This document shows, in pieces, positions 1-11,360 of a DNA stretch of 64,000 bases. The position numbers and the translations under genes are program-made. The notes beneath the pieces are model-generated. The model worked only from the letters and a program-made list of their open reading frames with translations. It searched no databases and was not told the DNA's origin. This stretch comes from Xylocopa sonorina (Eukaryota; Arthropoda; Insecta; Hymenoptera; Apidae): contig NW_027490114.1 of assembly GCF_050948175.1 (NCBI RefSeq), forward strand, positions 558,001-622,000. The letters run 5' to 3'. Within the stretch, counting starts at the first letter, position 1; every line of letters starts with the position of its first letter.

Positions 1-442
1 CGGAACTGAATGGAAATGGAAAGTAGCGAGCAGAAAAAGAAACTGATAGAACTGCAAAGTAGATTGATACATCCCTCAAATGACGATTCTAGGTTAATAA
101 AATCTGTTAATCAAAGAACTAGTGAAAAAAATCAGGTATAATCAATATTACTTCTGCTCAAAGGCGGTAATAGAATTGGACCGAAATGGGTGCAAAACAG
201 GCAATTATATCTATACGTTCTATTCTATGCAAAGGCAAATATTTCAAAGTGAAAAGATGTGTTACTTACAAATTAATTATGTTCCCAGATATCTCACTAA
301 TTCAGGCTTCTTGTCTTGCAGAACTAATCATTCATTTAACATGGAAAGGGGTCGAAGAATAGTAAAATATCGGACATTAATTGCATCTACATCTTCAGAC
401 CTTAAATATATAATTGCAACAACATATTTAATAGCGTTTTAA
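1..442 (+). pseudogene. 3' exons of a ZIP3/RNF212-like RING gene, left copy, broken
   Basis: The last two coding exons of a spliced gene are visible. The first starts before the window and ends near 140 at a GTATAA donor; it encodes a lysine/glutamine-rich coiled-coil piece around MESSEQKKKLIELQSRL. A short intron of about 170 bases ends at a TTGCAG acceptor near 324. The final exon reads TNHSFNM and stays open to a TAA at 440-442. Compared with the right-arm copy (24767-25560, minus strand) it has about 4 extra bases near position 10 and a loss of about 16 bases near 360, both shifting the frame. The family assignment comes from the RING and coiled-coil exons that survive in the other copy. 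Such proteins act as SUMO or ubiquitin ligases in meiotic crossover formation. This copy is very probably non-functional. Confidence 0.4.
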
Positions 443-980
443 TAACATTTTTCTAATTATTTATATCTATGCCTAATAAATATATATTAATGGAATAAGT
501 AGCTTTACCAAAGAATAAAAAAAACTGAGGATTACAATTCTGAGCATTACATAACAAACGTGCTATACATGTATAATGTTACATGTAACAAGAGATGAAG
601 ACCAAAAAGATCGTATATAAGTTGAAACCACAATGCGGTCACAGACATACAGAAATGGCAAAAATTCCAAACAATAAATAACAAAATTCAAAAGGGGAGA
701 AGTGAAAATCCAGTTCCTTGACGACGATCAGAAACAAGGCCTCATGCACTACAATATCCCAAATAACCAGCGATTGACACGCCAATGATAATTGATGGAA
801 CGAATTCCGTGGCAGAACTGTGCGAAGACAGTGCTCCTACGCAGCTCCCTTAACGGCATACTCTGAGTACTGGGGCGACACTCGTATCACGGCACTATTA
901 ATGCACCGCGATATAGCACGCGGGCTACACGGCCGTAACAATGACACTATCAGCTCACCATAGCTACACGCGTGGTAGTG

Positions 981-1541
981 GCGTAGGCTGACATTTAATA
1001 ATGGGGAAGCTATTTCCATAAACATTATAATCAAATCTGAAAAATGATCAAACTAAGTAATTTATTTATTTTGATTCCAAAATAGATACACCGGCACGAA
1101 ACAAAGATATAAGAACTCGATTTTATTATTTTCTATAAACTAGCTCGATACGGCGATTTTTTCCATAAAGTCGTTAATTACTTCATCATAAAAATATATA
1201 CATTTATTTTATATGTATTTGCTTGAATTCATCGTTACAAATTCATGCAATTGAGGGTTATATTAAATACGACGGCAGCATGTTATTTAAAAAATTACGC
1301 AAGGCGGAGCTAGGGACGCAACAGCATGAATTTGTATTTTGTAAGTAATATTGTTCATATAAATAATATTTTTAGTTTATGTCGGGTTGAAAGAAATATA
1401 TACGACTCTCTCAATAACTATAAATATACGAAAACGACTATCAAAATGTTTATCAATACTCATATGTTGAACATCTACTGACATCTAACGGTTCTAGTTT
1501 GTATGAAAGCACAGGTTCCCCATTATCAAATGCGACCTACG
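981..1541. repeat. Pair of inverted ~30-bp repeats, possible small transposon
   Basis: The block at 981-1010 (GTAGGCTGACATTTAATAAT, then GGGGAAGC) is matched in reverse complement at 1513-1541. A third, weaker copy lies at 5931-5953. Both copies also exist in the IR1 partner, near 23625-23660 and 24170-24200, so the structure predates the IR1 duplication. The 500 bases between the copies have no coding signal. It may be the ends of a small non-autonomous DNA transposon; no target duplication was recognised. Confidence 0.35.
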
Positions 1542-2884
1542 TCATTACTGAGAAGATTTATGAATGGAGCGATGACACGCGTGTCACGATAGTGTTAGTG
1601 CTGCGCGATTCGCACGGCGTGTTATGCTTGTTTAGAAAATGCTGGTAACACGTTTTGGCATTTTAGCTAACGAATCCGGGCACAGATGGCTACGGATCAG
1701 CTGGCACTCCTCGGAAGTGACAATATAGTGCCAGTATGGTGTCGCAACCATCTTGCCGTTTCTTATGTGGGACGCTTTTTAGAGCATTATTCGGAATTGA
1801 ATTTGAACACATAGCTACTTAATTGCGAATTTATATGTACATAATTATACATGACTGCATAAAAACAATATCATATACTTTTATAATCAGTGCGATATAG
1901 GAATATAAAACGAAAAATTATCCACTCTTATCAGGAGTAAAAACAATGTTTGGTACGCAACGTTCGTTGTAAAATAAAATCAAGTAGTTAATATATCAAA
2001 TCACAGCACATAATAAATCGCTGAAAGTATAATGATATGAATAGTAAGAAAAACATATTTATTTGTTAGATGTTTGTAAATTCAAATTTAAAAGTGCATG
2101 TCGCATTTAATATATTATTGTTTAACAAGGTAATTTAATGTTGTTTTAAATAGGCGTGGAGAACTAGTTGGTACTTCTGTCAATGTAATTTCATTTCTGC
2201 TGGATACAGTAAAAACATGTTTGCAACCTAAGCAAGGTTTCATTAGATCCGGTGGATTTTCCAAATTTTAGAAAGGGATGATATTAGTAGTAGTTGGTCC
2301 AGGTGATAAGCGCCAGGTGACAAACATATACAACAAGCAAAGCGACGTCAAGGGATTTAAAATGTTCAAGATTATATAAATTAAACTATTACACTTTTAT
2401 AATCCATGTAGCATTTCTGTTCTTTGTAATTTACAAAGAGTCTTAAGAATGTAACGCAATGTAAAGAAGTTTGGAAACAAAGAAAGCAGGCTATAATCTC
2501 AGGCCATAATAAAATTTACTGAAAAGGAACCTCGGATCTGTTGGGTATCGTGGTTACCGGCGTGCTGTGTTAAGGGATATGGCATTCGGTTTTAATTTTC
2601 TAAACAAGAACAATTCAAATAAATTTGGAGTCGACACATTGGAAGAAAAATTCTTCCAGTGAAAAATGCTGTATGCAGTACAATAGTAGTTTCACATCCC
2701 CTTGATATTCTACAGAAATTCTTATGCTATTTTACTCGATTTACTAAAATCGAAACTATGAAACCTATTAGGTGGTATTTCTGCAACTGCTACCACAAAC
2801 ACACACACACACGCGTATACGAAATCTATCAAGATTAAAGATAATGTGTATGTTGTGACGTGGTGACGTCACAAGGCTCGCTCA

Positions 2885-2901
2885 CCCCCCCCCCCCCCCC
2901 C
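2885..2901. repeat. Poly-C run (C17)
   Basis: Seventeen uninterrupted C residues lie 31 bases inside the left end of the TG...CA insertion. Long poly-C is unusual in this AT-rich window; similar runs occur at 8594-8614 and 36468-36499. Confidence 0.95.
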
Positions 2902-3595
2902 TGCTTCGGTTAGACTAGCTCGCTGATTACCACCTTTGCGAGAAGCGCGACACGGACCATCGCGATAGCTGTATTTGCGAGAAACGTGAAGTACGCGATG
3001 GTAGAACCTTTCCCCATCCCCCCTCTTCTTTTCTCTCTCTCTATTTTACGGATTAGACTGGCGAGCTGATGGAAGAAGCGACCCAGAAGACGTCCCTTCA
3101 GGGGATAAGAAGACCGCGGGTTCGCGGAAGGGCTGTGGGCCGAGGTAGCGTGACGGGCTCGACGGTGGAGGAGTCGAAAAGTGAGCAAGAAGAGACCCTG
3201 AAACCTGAGGGATACGATCCAAGGCCCTGCAACGATACGACCGCTGCCATTGTCCATGAAGACGTATAGGATGGTTTTTGGGTGTGAGAAGAACCTCCAC
3301 CCCTCCCCTGAGTCCATTGAGAGGAAAATTCAAGATGTACAGCGGACCTGCAGGTGAGCCGTGGAAAGCGCGGCGCGCGACACAGTTCAAGTGATCAGGA
3401 GGACCCCCTCTAGAGACACCAGATGGGGCGATCAAGGAAGATCTCCCAAATCCACCGATCGATGCCTCGAATACCGAAGCGTATAGCCCTACCCCACCAA
3501 GGAGCCCTAAGGAGGATCTAGGAGATCCGAAGACCCCCTGCGAATTCACTAAGCGAGCGACCTAGCAAGCGTTAAGACGGTTTTACGGAGCGATT

Positions 3596-3600
<5 letters not shown>

Positions 3601-3644
<44 letters not shown>
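3601..3644. repeat. (GA)22 microsatellite
   Basis: An uninterrupted GA dinucleotide run inside the 1.3-kb insertion, not present in the IR1 partner because the whole insert is absent there. Confidence 0.95.
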
Positions 3645-3651
<7 letters not shown>

Positions 3652-4540
3652 GGCGAGGTCCAGAAACTTGGAAAAGAGAGCGTGAGTCCTTATACGCTAA
3701 AGCGTCCCATTTTTCCTGCCGCATTTCTGATATTGCGTATTGTATTTTGTATCGTATAACGGGTGGTGATCCCCTGTCATTCGCGGCGTGCAGTATAACA
3801 TTTAGTAATCCCGCGTCGAGGCAATATAGAAAGAAGCCGTGAGTTCAGTATCCCGCGACCCTAATTTGCGTATTCGGCTAGAAGTAGTTGAGCGAAGGAG
3901 TATTTCGAAATTTCGAGGGTTATTTTGCACCGGGTTGCGTGGTCCATTAGTTTTTGCTACTTCTTGAGTAGCTGGCGCCCAAAAAGTCCCAGCCTCGCAG
4001 CTTCGAAATACTCGCTGGTTAGGAAATTTATTTGTTCTGTTACTTGTCGTTGGCGAATCCGCGGACGGTGGCATCACGCGGTTAATAATATCCGCGTAAT
4101 ATATGTACACCGAGTTTACCCACTTCTTGCGGATTGTAACGGGCTACCGTCGCAATGTATTGGAGGATGCGTACAATATGAAAGGACTATTACATAAATT
4201 GTTAAATTCCATTTATAATTGATAATTAGATTATAAGCATTTATATGCTTTTATCAGAAATTTAAATACGTCAAAAATGAAGCACGCAGGTGTGTAAATA
4301 TCATTTTGGGATTTCATCTCATTTTGGTAGTTATACTTATATATAAGCATCCATCTAGGTATAAAGCTTGATAATTTTTCAACTATAAAATAATTATGAA
4401 ACATTAGACTTTTTGCTGGCGTTGGTCTATTTTATCATTTTCGTGAAGCAGCTAGAAATATGATAACAAAGTACTTTATATCTTTGCTCATTGTTTCCAA
4501 AGAAAATATTAAATATGAATAACTATGTTCATTTTATTAT

Positions 4541-5490
4541 AAATGTATGAGTAAAGATCAATCTACATAAATAAATATATTCAAGTGTAATTTATTTAAT
4601 TTTTGTCATTTAGCGTTACTATATATATTACAAAATATAATATAGTATATATATAAAAATATATTTTACTTTAGTTTTTTTTAATATTTTAAATATTTTA
4701 TATTATCATATTAAAAGTTTAGAAAAAGTAACAACATTTTTATAAGAAGGAATAATGTTCCCTTAATTAGTTAATATATCGGTTCATTTTAAGGAGACGG
4801 TATTTAATTTTTCAAAGTAAGTTTCGACTTTAAATTGATCATTAATTTCTCTAATTTCATTGCTTCTCGTAGATCACCGCTAATTTTCAACTTTCCCACT
4901 ACGGCTTTGTCGATGCAAGTTTTAATTCTCCGAAAGATATGTGATATTATGTTATTAGTAAAATTATTTTGCATTTCTAATTAATTTGAACATAAGAAAT
5001 ATATTTTTTTTATGAGAAAGCACTGCGAGAAAATTTTGAGAATCCATTTTTAATGTTGTACCTAGTGGTTGACTAGGTTCTCCTCTCCCTGCCGCACCTT
5101 TCTACCATTTTTAAGATTCAAAAACCATGTACCAGGTTCGTCACCATTAAAATTTACGAAATTTACATATTGTAAATTTTTGCAAAAGTGATGTTAATTA
5201 ACTCTTGAATTATGGTTGCTCGGGCAATTAATCAGACTTATCTATGATGTGCAGTAATGTAGGAAGACCAATAAATTCTTTTTAACATAATGAACAATAT
5301 AGTATTTGAGCTTACAGTCCTGTTAACAAACTCGCTGTTTAAATTAGTTTGGATGACAATTAATATTTGCATGATCTTTTCCTCTGATTTATCTGTATAA
5401 TTTGTTTGTTCTTTTCAATTGTCATATATAATTATCCAAATCTATATGTTCCAAATTCTACTCTAGGAAGGAATCAGACAACAATTTATC
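4541..5490. other. AT-rich spacer between IR1 and IR2 arms
   Basis: I see no ORF, splice-bounded exon or repeat that I can name. The stretch is very AT-rich. Similarity to IR1 stops near 4540, and similarity to the IR2 right arm is first visible near 5500. It may continue the IR2 arm, because the right arm is cut off at 64000. Confidence 0.6.
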
Positions 5491-5756
5491 TTATCAATAA
5501 TATTTATATTCTATAGAATAAATTGATTTGTTTACTAAAATATATATTATACATTCATGTATTAATTGTAAACCTTTAGTTAGCTATTCACATCTGGATT
5601 ATACGCATAATGGGTAAAATCAGACATTCCTTTAGTTATTTGATATCGCCCCACCGATTAAAGACTGATTAGTAACAGATTTACTGTCTTTGCAAAATAA
5701 AAGCGTACATTGCATCACACATTATTTCCAGCTTCCCACTATAATTTTGTGATTCT

Positions 5757-6310
5757 AAACCAACGAACATCTCTATTGTAGCCATATGTATACCTGAAAC
5801 AACGCGTGTGTAAGGCAATCTCAAATTTGGAGAATTATTTTTCTTAACAATGAAATTAGAAATATATTATATAATCGACACGAGTTTGAAACCATATTCG
5901 TTTAATTTTTATACTTAGTGGTAGGCTGACATTTATTATATGAGGATTTGTGCTTTTCTTTAAACATGGTAAGGATACTTTGGATCTGAAAAAAGTGTAG
6001 TGTCATATGGGAGAATATTATTTCTACAACTAAAACAGTACTTTTATACTTACGTTAGAAATGTTCCTCTAGAATTGATATTCTTCACAAGGACATAATT
6101 TTTCATACCTATGGATTCTATGCCTGGTTAAAGAAATAGCGCTAGCATTATTAACCCTTTCAGCAATGAGTTGTGTGGCAAATGGTTTTGTCAGAACCTG
6201 TATGTGGCACCCGTTGTTGCCAGACCGGTGAAGTCATCTCTGTGAAAACTGCTCAAGCTGTTCGCAATTCTATTTCAGCACAGATTGAAGAGATGGCGAA
6301 ACAAGTCAAT
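5757..6310. other. Extra segment present only in the left IR2 arm
   Basis: Alignment to the right arm jumps from about 5757 (right-arm position near 63745) to about 6310, so this block is an insertion on the left or a loss on the right. It contains the 5931-5953 copy of the repeat seen at 981 and 1513. No coding sequence is evident. Confidence 0.45.
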
Positions 6311-6530
6311 ACATGCCTACGGATGGATGTTCCTATTAAGAATAACGTATAAGTTACCGATGGATGGTGTTGCCTGCGGTCGGTAACTCACGATATATCA
6401 ACAGTAGATAATGATTGCGGTGAATAACTTATGATATAATAACGGATGGTATTGCCAATAGGCGGGAATTCAAGAACTATCGAAGAATGGCATTGCCAGC
6501 TATCGGTAATCCATCTCTTACTTGGCTTAA
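6310..6530. repeat. Degenerate minisatellite, left IR2 arm
   Basis: Irregular repeats of about 45-60 bases share the words GGTAACTC, GATATATC and TGGTATTGCC. The matching array in the other arm is 63478-63750. Units are too divergent for a clean consensus by eye. Confidence 0.55.
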
Positions 6531-6535
6531 CTTAA

Positions 6536-7533
6536 CCCTTTTAGCACCGAGCGCCTGAAGCGTGCCTAGGCGAAGAATACCGGGCCAAATCGACGAATTT
6601 GTAGAGGTTTGCGAAAATGCTCGTAAAAACGAAAGTAGGCGTGATATTTACAAAATTCAAAAAGCAGTATACTGCGAAATGAATGGAGAATAAATTGATA
6701 TCAATGGTGTTTCGATATTTGTTGAAAATCATAACAATAACATAAATATAAGACATTATAAAAATCGTACAAAGTAATTTCACATTTTCAAAACATAATT
6801 GCACATATAAAAAATCATCGTTTGGTCATCGTTTTATATAAATCAGATAGTATAGTGTATAGACACTGCATTTTGCAATAATTTGCAATAAAATAGCGGA
6901 AGTCGGATAACAAAACGAAAGGATAACGCTATGATGCACGGCAAGCGTCAGACAGGTCTTACTACACAAATGGATCGTAAATTTTTTTTTTCTTTTTTTT
7001 TTTTCAAAAAGGTAGCAACAAAACTGATATTATTTCCTGCTTCTAATTATATCTCTATGAAAACGTTGACGGTTTTTGAATACTGACTGCACGTTAGAAG
7101 TATCAAGAAAGACTGAAAAAGATTTTAGGTTCGCCGAATCAATGCACGGATGCCACTTGAGTTCTCCGATAATTATTATAAACATCGTAAAGATTGTGAT
7201 TAGTATATAGAGAATAGTATAGAGAAACTATTTCGTGTCGACGGATATGCAAGGGATATCCCGTGTCCCGTCTCTACCTCACCACGCTCACATATACAAA
7301 GCGCTCGGCACTAATCAGTATAAGATATAACAAAAAGTTAAGTGAAATAAACATTTGTTCACTTGCATTGCATCGTATTTGAACCATATTAACATTTTAT
7401 AAAGTTATTTTGAGACAGAGATCTCTTATGATGAGTATAATAAGGCTCCAACGGAGGCGCAACGATATATCGTCGTTGGTATTTCTGGCAAGTCCACCGA
7501 ACGACGATATATCGTCGTTCGGTGCTAAAAGGG
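6536..7533. mobile_element. piggyBac-type MITE with TTAA duplication
   Basis: The element starts CCCTTTTAGCACCGA and ends with the exact inverted form TCGGTGCTAAAAGGG. TTAA flanks it on both sides (6532-6535 and 7534-7537), the hallmark of piggyBac insertion. The IR2 right arm near 63450 holds the uninterrupted single-TTAA site, so insertion followed the IR2 duplication or was lost there. At 998 bp it has no transposase; ORFs such as 6541-6804 show no domain. The right subterminal part has two copies of the palindromic word ACGATATATCGTCGT near 7462 and 7502. It presumably relied on a transposase supplied elsewhere. Confidence 0.85.
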
Positions 7534-7537
7534 TTAA

Positions 7538-7785
7538 TCTAACATTCTCTAACCTTAATTTAAACCAAGCTAACCTCAGTTACACCTAATCTGACTTAAC
7601 CTGCCTGCAATCAAATCTAACTCAACTTAAAACAATCTAACATTATCTTCTTTAAACATAAACAAAACGAACCTACGCTTTCTTAAATCTAACCCAACAT
7701 AACCGAGCAACCTACAAACATTCCCAAACGTATCTCAACCTAACCTAACCTAGCGTAACCTAACTAAATCTAACACAATCACACT
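7538..7785 (-). repeat. Degenerate TTAGG-type (CCTAA) telomere-like tract
   Basis: The stretch is dense in CTAAC, CCTAA and AACCTAACCT words, most regular near 7736-7770. On the minus strand this is (TTAGG)-like, the arthropod telomere repeat. Units are interrupted and mutated, so it is interstitial, not a working telomere end. The matching tract in the right arm is 63205-63455. Confidence 0.6.
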
Positions 7786-7786
7786 T

Positions 7787-8500
7787 TCATCTCGGAACGG
7801 AAGCAGCCTCCGCAACATTCCCAGGGATGAGGCTATGCAGCAAGCCTTCCGCAGTTACGGAGTGGCAGAGATCCGCTCCGATTGAACGTCTATTCACGTA
7901 ATATAATATAATAATCGGCGGGTTCAGTCGGAGCGGGTCCGCATTGAATACAGGAACGCCTTCGACTAAATTAAAACAACCAATCGGAAAAGAATAAAAC
8001 TTTACAAACAAATCGTACGGAAGTCAGATAATTCGTCGCATATCCAATATACATCTAACTAAAACGTAATTCGAAAAGTACAAAGGATAAGTGGAAATAT
8101 TCTCCAATATTTGACATATAAAAATTAACGGATGCAAGGGAGAACACTCAATCTCGGGGTGGCGAGACCGGGGCACCATCATGAAGTAATCGTACAACGC
8201 CGGTTCCGGTATGGTGCAGAGAGAAAATGTGGAGGATAGAGAACATAAAATAACAACAACGTAACTAAAGAGAAAGAGAAAGAAGATCTGTGGAAACATT
8301 GCATTTATTGAGAGGAAAACCTACGAATATCAAACAACAGATTATATACCATACCGTCGGGGCAAGGTACAAAGAAATAGACGATATCGTGAGAGAAAAT
8401 AAAAATATCGAGAAACTTGAAAAGAAAATAATACTTTAGACTGAACGAGTCAATATCACTGATTCCGGCAAGCTTAATGAAAAACGCGACAACGAATCGG
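7787..8500 (+). other. Probable 5' leader of the left R1-clade retrotransposon
   Basis: The block is conserved in both IR2 arms (partner about 62470-63200) and lies between the TTAGG-like tract and the gag remnant. It has no convincing reading frame. I infer it is the 5' untranslated part of the retrotransposon, starting at or just after 7787; no transcription signal is visible. Confidence 0.4.
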
Positions 8501-9690
8501 ATAGAGTATAAGATAGATGCTGGTCGCGTTTCAAATGGCGCTGCGTTCCTCGCCCGCATCAGGGCAGGCAGTAGGATGGTGGAGGCCCTGCAACCCCCCC
8601 CCCCCCCCCCCCCCAACCTTCACCGCCGGCCAGAGCGAGGCTGCTGTGCATATGCTGATGAAAGGTGCTGCTGGCTCGTGATTCGGAATCGGCCCCGTCG
8701 GGTCCTGGCAGAAGATTAATTGTTGGGCAGGCGGTTCGGAGCCCCCTGTTGATGATACCAAAGGATAGGAAAATATAAAAGAGAAAAAGAAAGCCTCGGA
8801 AAACACAGGCACGAAAGAAGAAGCATCAGGAGCCGAAGTAAGGGAAGCAAAAAGAAAGGGCAGAATAATGGTAAAGCTACCGATAAGATTAACATCCATA
8901 CTTTCAAATAGAAGAATAGGCAGCCACACATCAGACGTAATGATAAATATTATGAGCGAGGATAGGACGAAGGTAATGATATATTAGAAATTAATGGGAA
9001 ACATCAGGTATATAAAAAAAACCTGAGATCGAACTAGTGGCGAACGGTTCAAAGGAACGACAAAAATACGAATAGATGACGCAAGAAAATCGAGAGCGGG
9101 AGATATAATCTTGGAATTTAACAAGAAAACAGGTATAGAGAACGTAATAAAGGAGATAAAAGGTACTCTAGAAACAGAATTCGAAGAAAAACATACAAGT
9201 GCGAGTATAATGCTCCAATTAAGGGACATATATCCGTTAGGTGACCAGAGAAGAAATTAATGATTACATAAACCGAACACTGAAAATAATCGAAGGAAAG
9301 GATAGCGGTATAAACGTCAAGTTGTTAAAATAAACGTGGAGAGTCAATCCAGTCGCGTTAGTTGAATTTGGACAGGAATACAGTAAAGAGTTGGAAAAGG
9401 TCAGACGACTCAGAATACCATTAACACTTTGTCTCTGCAAAGTGCTACCGAGAATCGAGAGATGCTTCGAATGCCATAAACTGGGACATATCGGCAAAAA
9501 TTGCGAAGAAGTCAAAGATAATAAGGGAATCTACAGAAGATGCGGATCTCAGATTTATACGATGATCGGTTGCATCGCGAATAAATCGAAATGAATCGTC
9601 TGCAGCGAGGCAGGAAGAAGGAATCCGTACATCAGACATGTTACCGGAGGTTTAATTGTCCGGCCTACAGAAAAGCGCTGATAGAAAAGA
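8500..9690 (+). pseudogene. ORF1 (gag) of an R1/SART-like non-LTR retrotransposon
   Basis: Broken plus-strand frames give a basic N-terminal part, then a gag-like body near 8870-9230 (KIRIDDARKSRAGDIILEFN), then nucleic-acid-binding zinc knuckles at about 9460-9650. The first knuckle reads CFECHKLGHIGKNC; the following Cys pairs are partly eroded (YRRCGSQ...IGCIANK, then CSEAG). The spacing, with a final RHVTGG before ORF2, matches the triple CCHC array of R1-clade gag proteins, which coat element RNA. Several stops and frameshifts interrupt it, including a stop directly after IANKSK near 9592. A C21 run lies in the upstream part. The right-arm copy is 61433-62500, minus strand. Confidence 0.65.
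8594..8614. repeat. Poly-C run (C21)
   Basis: An uninterrupted run of C residues in the gag-leader part of the left retrotransposon. The right-arm partner near 62490 lacks an equivalent run, so it expanded after the duplication or was lost there. Confidence 0.9.
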
Positions 9691-9699
9691 ACGAGAAAC

Positions 9700-10395
9700 G
9701 AATATGGAATTCAAAGTCCTACAAATCTATCTGAACAGATGCCGAATCTCGCGAAATATCATGCAGCAAATGGGAATGATTTAAGAGACAAACGTGGTAA
9801 TAATGTCGGAATCAACAAGATGGAAGAATACTGACTGCAAGACGAGAACGATGACGTTGCGGTATGGATAACCGGTGTTAATCGAAAATGTTTCACATAT
9901 GGCACCACATATTCCTCGACCAGAATCGTTTATGCAATGGTCGAAGGAACAAAAGCTATAAGCTGCTACTTCTCGCTTAACAGGAACGGAAAGAAATCGA
10001 AGAATTTATAAACCAAGTTGCGATTAACATAGAAAAGGGAGAGAAAGCAAACAGAATAATGACTGCGGGTGACCTGAAAGAAAAATCGGTAATCTAGGGT
10101 AGTAAGACGAACAACCATATAGAGGAAAAGATCATCAAAATGGCTCTAAGAAACGATCTAATCGCGATCAATCCGAAACGAGACTATACATACTTTAAGA
10201 ACCAGAACAAGTAAAAAATAGACATAATGTTGATAGGAGGTTGCATATATGCTAAGTTGAGTATGGCAGAAGTGTTTGAGATATTTTCAGCGTTGGACCA
10301 TCAATACGTACTACATACCTTCTGAAGTACGAATTACAAGAATAACGAAGAGGGATTTGCAAGTCTCGATAGAAAGAAAGCTAACTCGAACGATG
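9700..10395 (+). pseudogene. ORF2 endonuclease (APE-type) remnant of the R1-like element
   Basis: Starting near 9705 the frame reads MEFKVLQIYLNRCR, the usual opening of R1-clade ORF2. Next come eroded apurinic-type endonuclease motifs: a SES block near 9808, ISCYFSLN near 9960, TAGDLKEKSV near 10065 and a GS...NNH block near 10100. The family normally has GDFNAKS at the third of these. Sequence similar to reverse transcriptase does not follow; the remnant ends near 10395 in AT-rich sequence, so the element is 3'-truncated. Stops and frameshifts are frequent. The endonuclease would nick the target to prime reverse transcription. The right-arm copy (60760-61430) keeps a better FSPN motif. Confidence 0.6.
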
Positions 10396-10905
10396 CAAAT
10401 AAATGATCGACTTATATAATATATAGATATTTATTTTTATTTAGAGGGGATGATCTATATTTAAGTAACTAAAATATATGATAAATGTAATTATATAAAC
10501 CAATTTCAAATATTTAATTAAAATATCATGAAATTATATGAAATTAGATAGGATTTTAGATGTAATGAAGTATCTTAAGGAGATATTGTATTTAGAATTA
10601 ACTAAAATATAAAATATGTATTAATATTTATACCAGTTTGATACATTTACTTAAAAAGTCATGAAAGCATGTGGTCGCGGCATGAAAGCGAGTGGGGGAT
10701 TAACGGATCGTTGAGAGGAGCATGCGGTCCAGCGAGTGTGGACTCGCGTCTCGTGCTGGGACTAGCGGCGCGTCTTTCACGTTTAACTTATGAAATTGTA
10801 TAATGAAGTAAGTACAGCATGAATCTACAATTACGCGTGTGTTGTTCGTGTCTTGGATTCTTAACGTGTGTAACTTGGATTTATGAATTCTTATATGCAG
10901 CAATA
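10396..10905. other. Non-coding IR2 arm sequence downstream of the retrotransposon
   Basis: 10396-10690 is AT-rich with no features. 10690-10905 is GC-richer, conserved in the right arm at about 60215-60460, and shows no open frame of note. It leads directly into the AT microsatellite. Confidence 0.5.
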
Positions 10906-10912
10906 CATATAC

Positions 10913-10994
<82 letters not shown>

Positions 10995-11000
10995 GTATGT
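10906..11000. repeat. (TA)n and (TATG)n microsatellite
   Basis: An uninterrupted TA run occupies about 10917-10982, with TACA units before it and TATG units to about 11000. The right arm has (AC)n then (AT)n at the matching place (60094-60207), so the repeat existed before duplication and evolved separately. Confidence 0.9.
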
Positions 11001-11360
11001 AAGAGGCTTAAAAGTAGAATACAGGTTCTGCTAAAGTCGGCTCCCTTAGCAGAACGAAATCACTGGTGCAAGGTAGGCAAGGGTGTTCGTCGTCGGAGCG
11101 AACGCAGATATACTCGACAATGGGAGTGAGACAGTAGTGCTTGCCGGTGAGATTCAAAGAGCGATGCCTGGTACGTACGAGCCATGTATATCGGTCGGTT
11201 CGAGTGACACAGCGGTACGCGCGGAGTGCGCGCGCGAACGCTGCGATTGCCGGTGCTGTATGACAACACGGCAGGTTCCCTGATTCCAGGGGTTGATGAT
11301 AGAAGTGCGAGAAGGCTCATGTGTAGAATGGGTGGCAGGAGCTATGCACGACATTGCACT
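11001..11360. other. Low-copy IR2 block beside the satellite
   Basis: The block is conserved with 59676-60093 in reverse complement. It is relatively GC-rich and has overlapping ORFs on both strands (such as 11060-11320 and 11083-11283), but no recognisable domain. The right-arm copy preserves a longer ORF (59636-60217) that ends in a microsatellite-encoded run, which argues against a real protein. Confidence 0.45.

Larger units (their letters stand above)
2854..4154. mobile_element. 1.3-kb TG...CA insertion with ATGT target duplication (solo-LTR-like)
   Basis: The sequence begins TGTGACGTGG and ends CCGTCGCA, with ATGT directly before (2850-2853) and after (4155-4158). The IR1 partner near 22430-22450 lacks the insert and reads straight through a single ATGT, so it is a true empty site. 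TG...CA ends with a 4-bp duplication fit a solo LTR of a Ty3/Gypsy-type element. Against that, I see no AATAAA signal, and the insert is unusually GC-rich with a C17 run (2885-2901) and a GA repeat (3601-3644). Short ORFs inside (such as 3069-3269) have no recognisable domain and are probably spurious. Boundaries are firm; the element class is inferred. Confidence 0.7.
1..4540 (+). repeat. Left arm of inverted duplication IR1
   Basis: Apart from one insertion at 2854-4154, this stretch matches the reverse complement of about 22046-25220 almost from end to end. Long matched blocks include the pseudogene exons near 1-410, the segment around 2150-2270 (partner near 23000-23130) and 4160-4540 (partner near 22050-22440). 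By eye the arms are roughly 80-90% identical with many small indels, so the duplication is old. The arm starts before the window. Its inner end lies near 4540, where similarity stops beside a TAGA microsatellite in the partner. Outside the named sub-features, 443-2850 is AT-rich and shows no coding signal I trust. Confidence 0.85.

Noticed and set aside
2910..3549. Two overlapping minus ORFs of 135 and 167 residues
   Set aside because: They lie in the GC-rich TG...CA insertion, where long chance frames are expected; no motif, and absent from the partner arm.
8305..8929. Overlapping ORFs with polyglycine or polyproline
   Set aside because: They are produced by the C21 run in several frames and are not conserved in the other IR2 arm.
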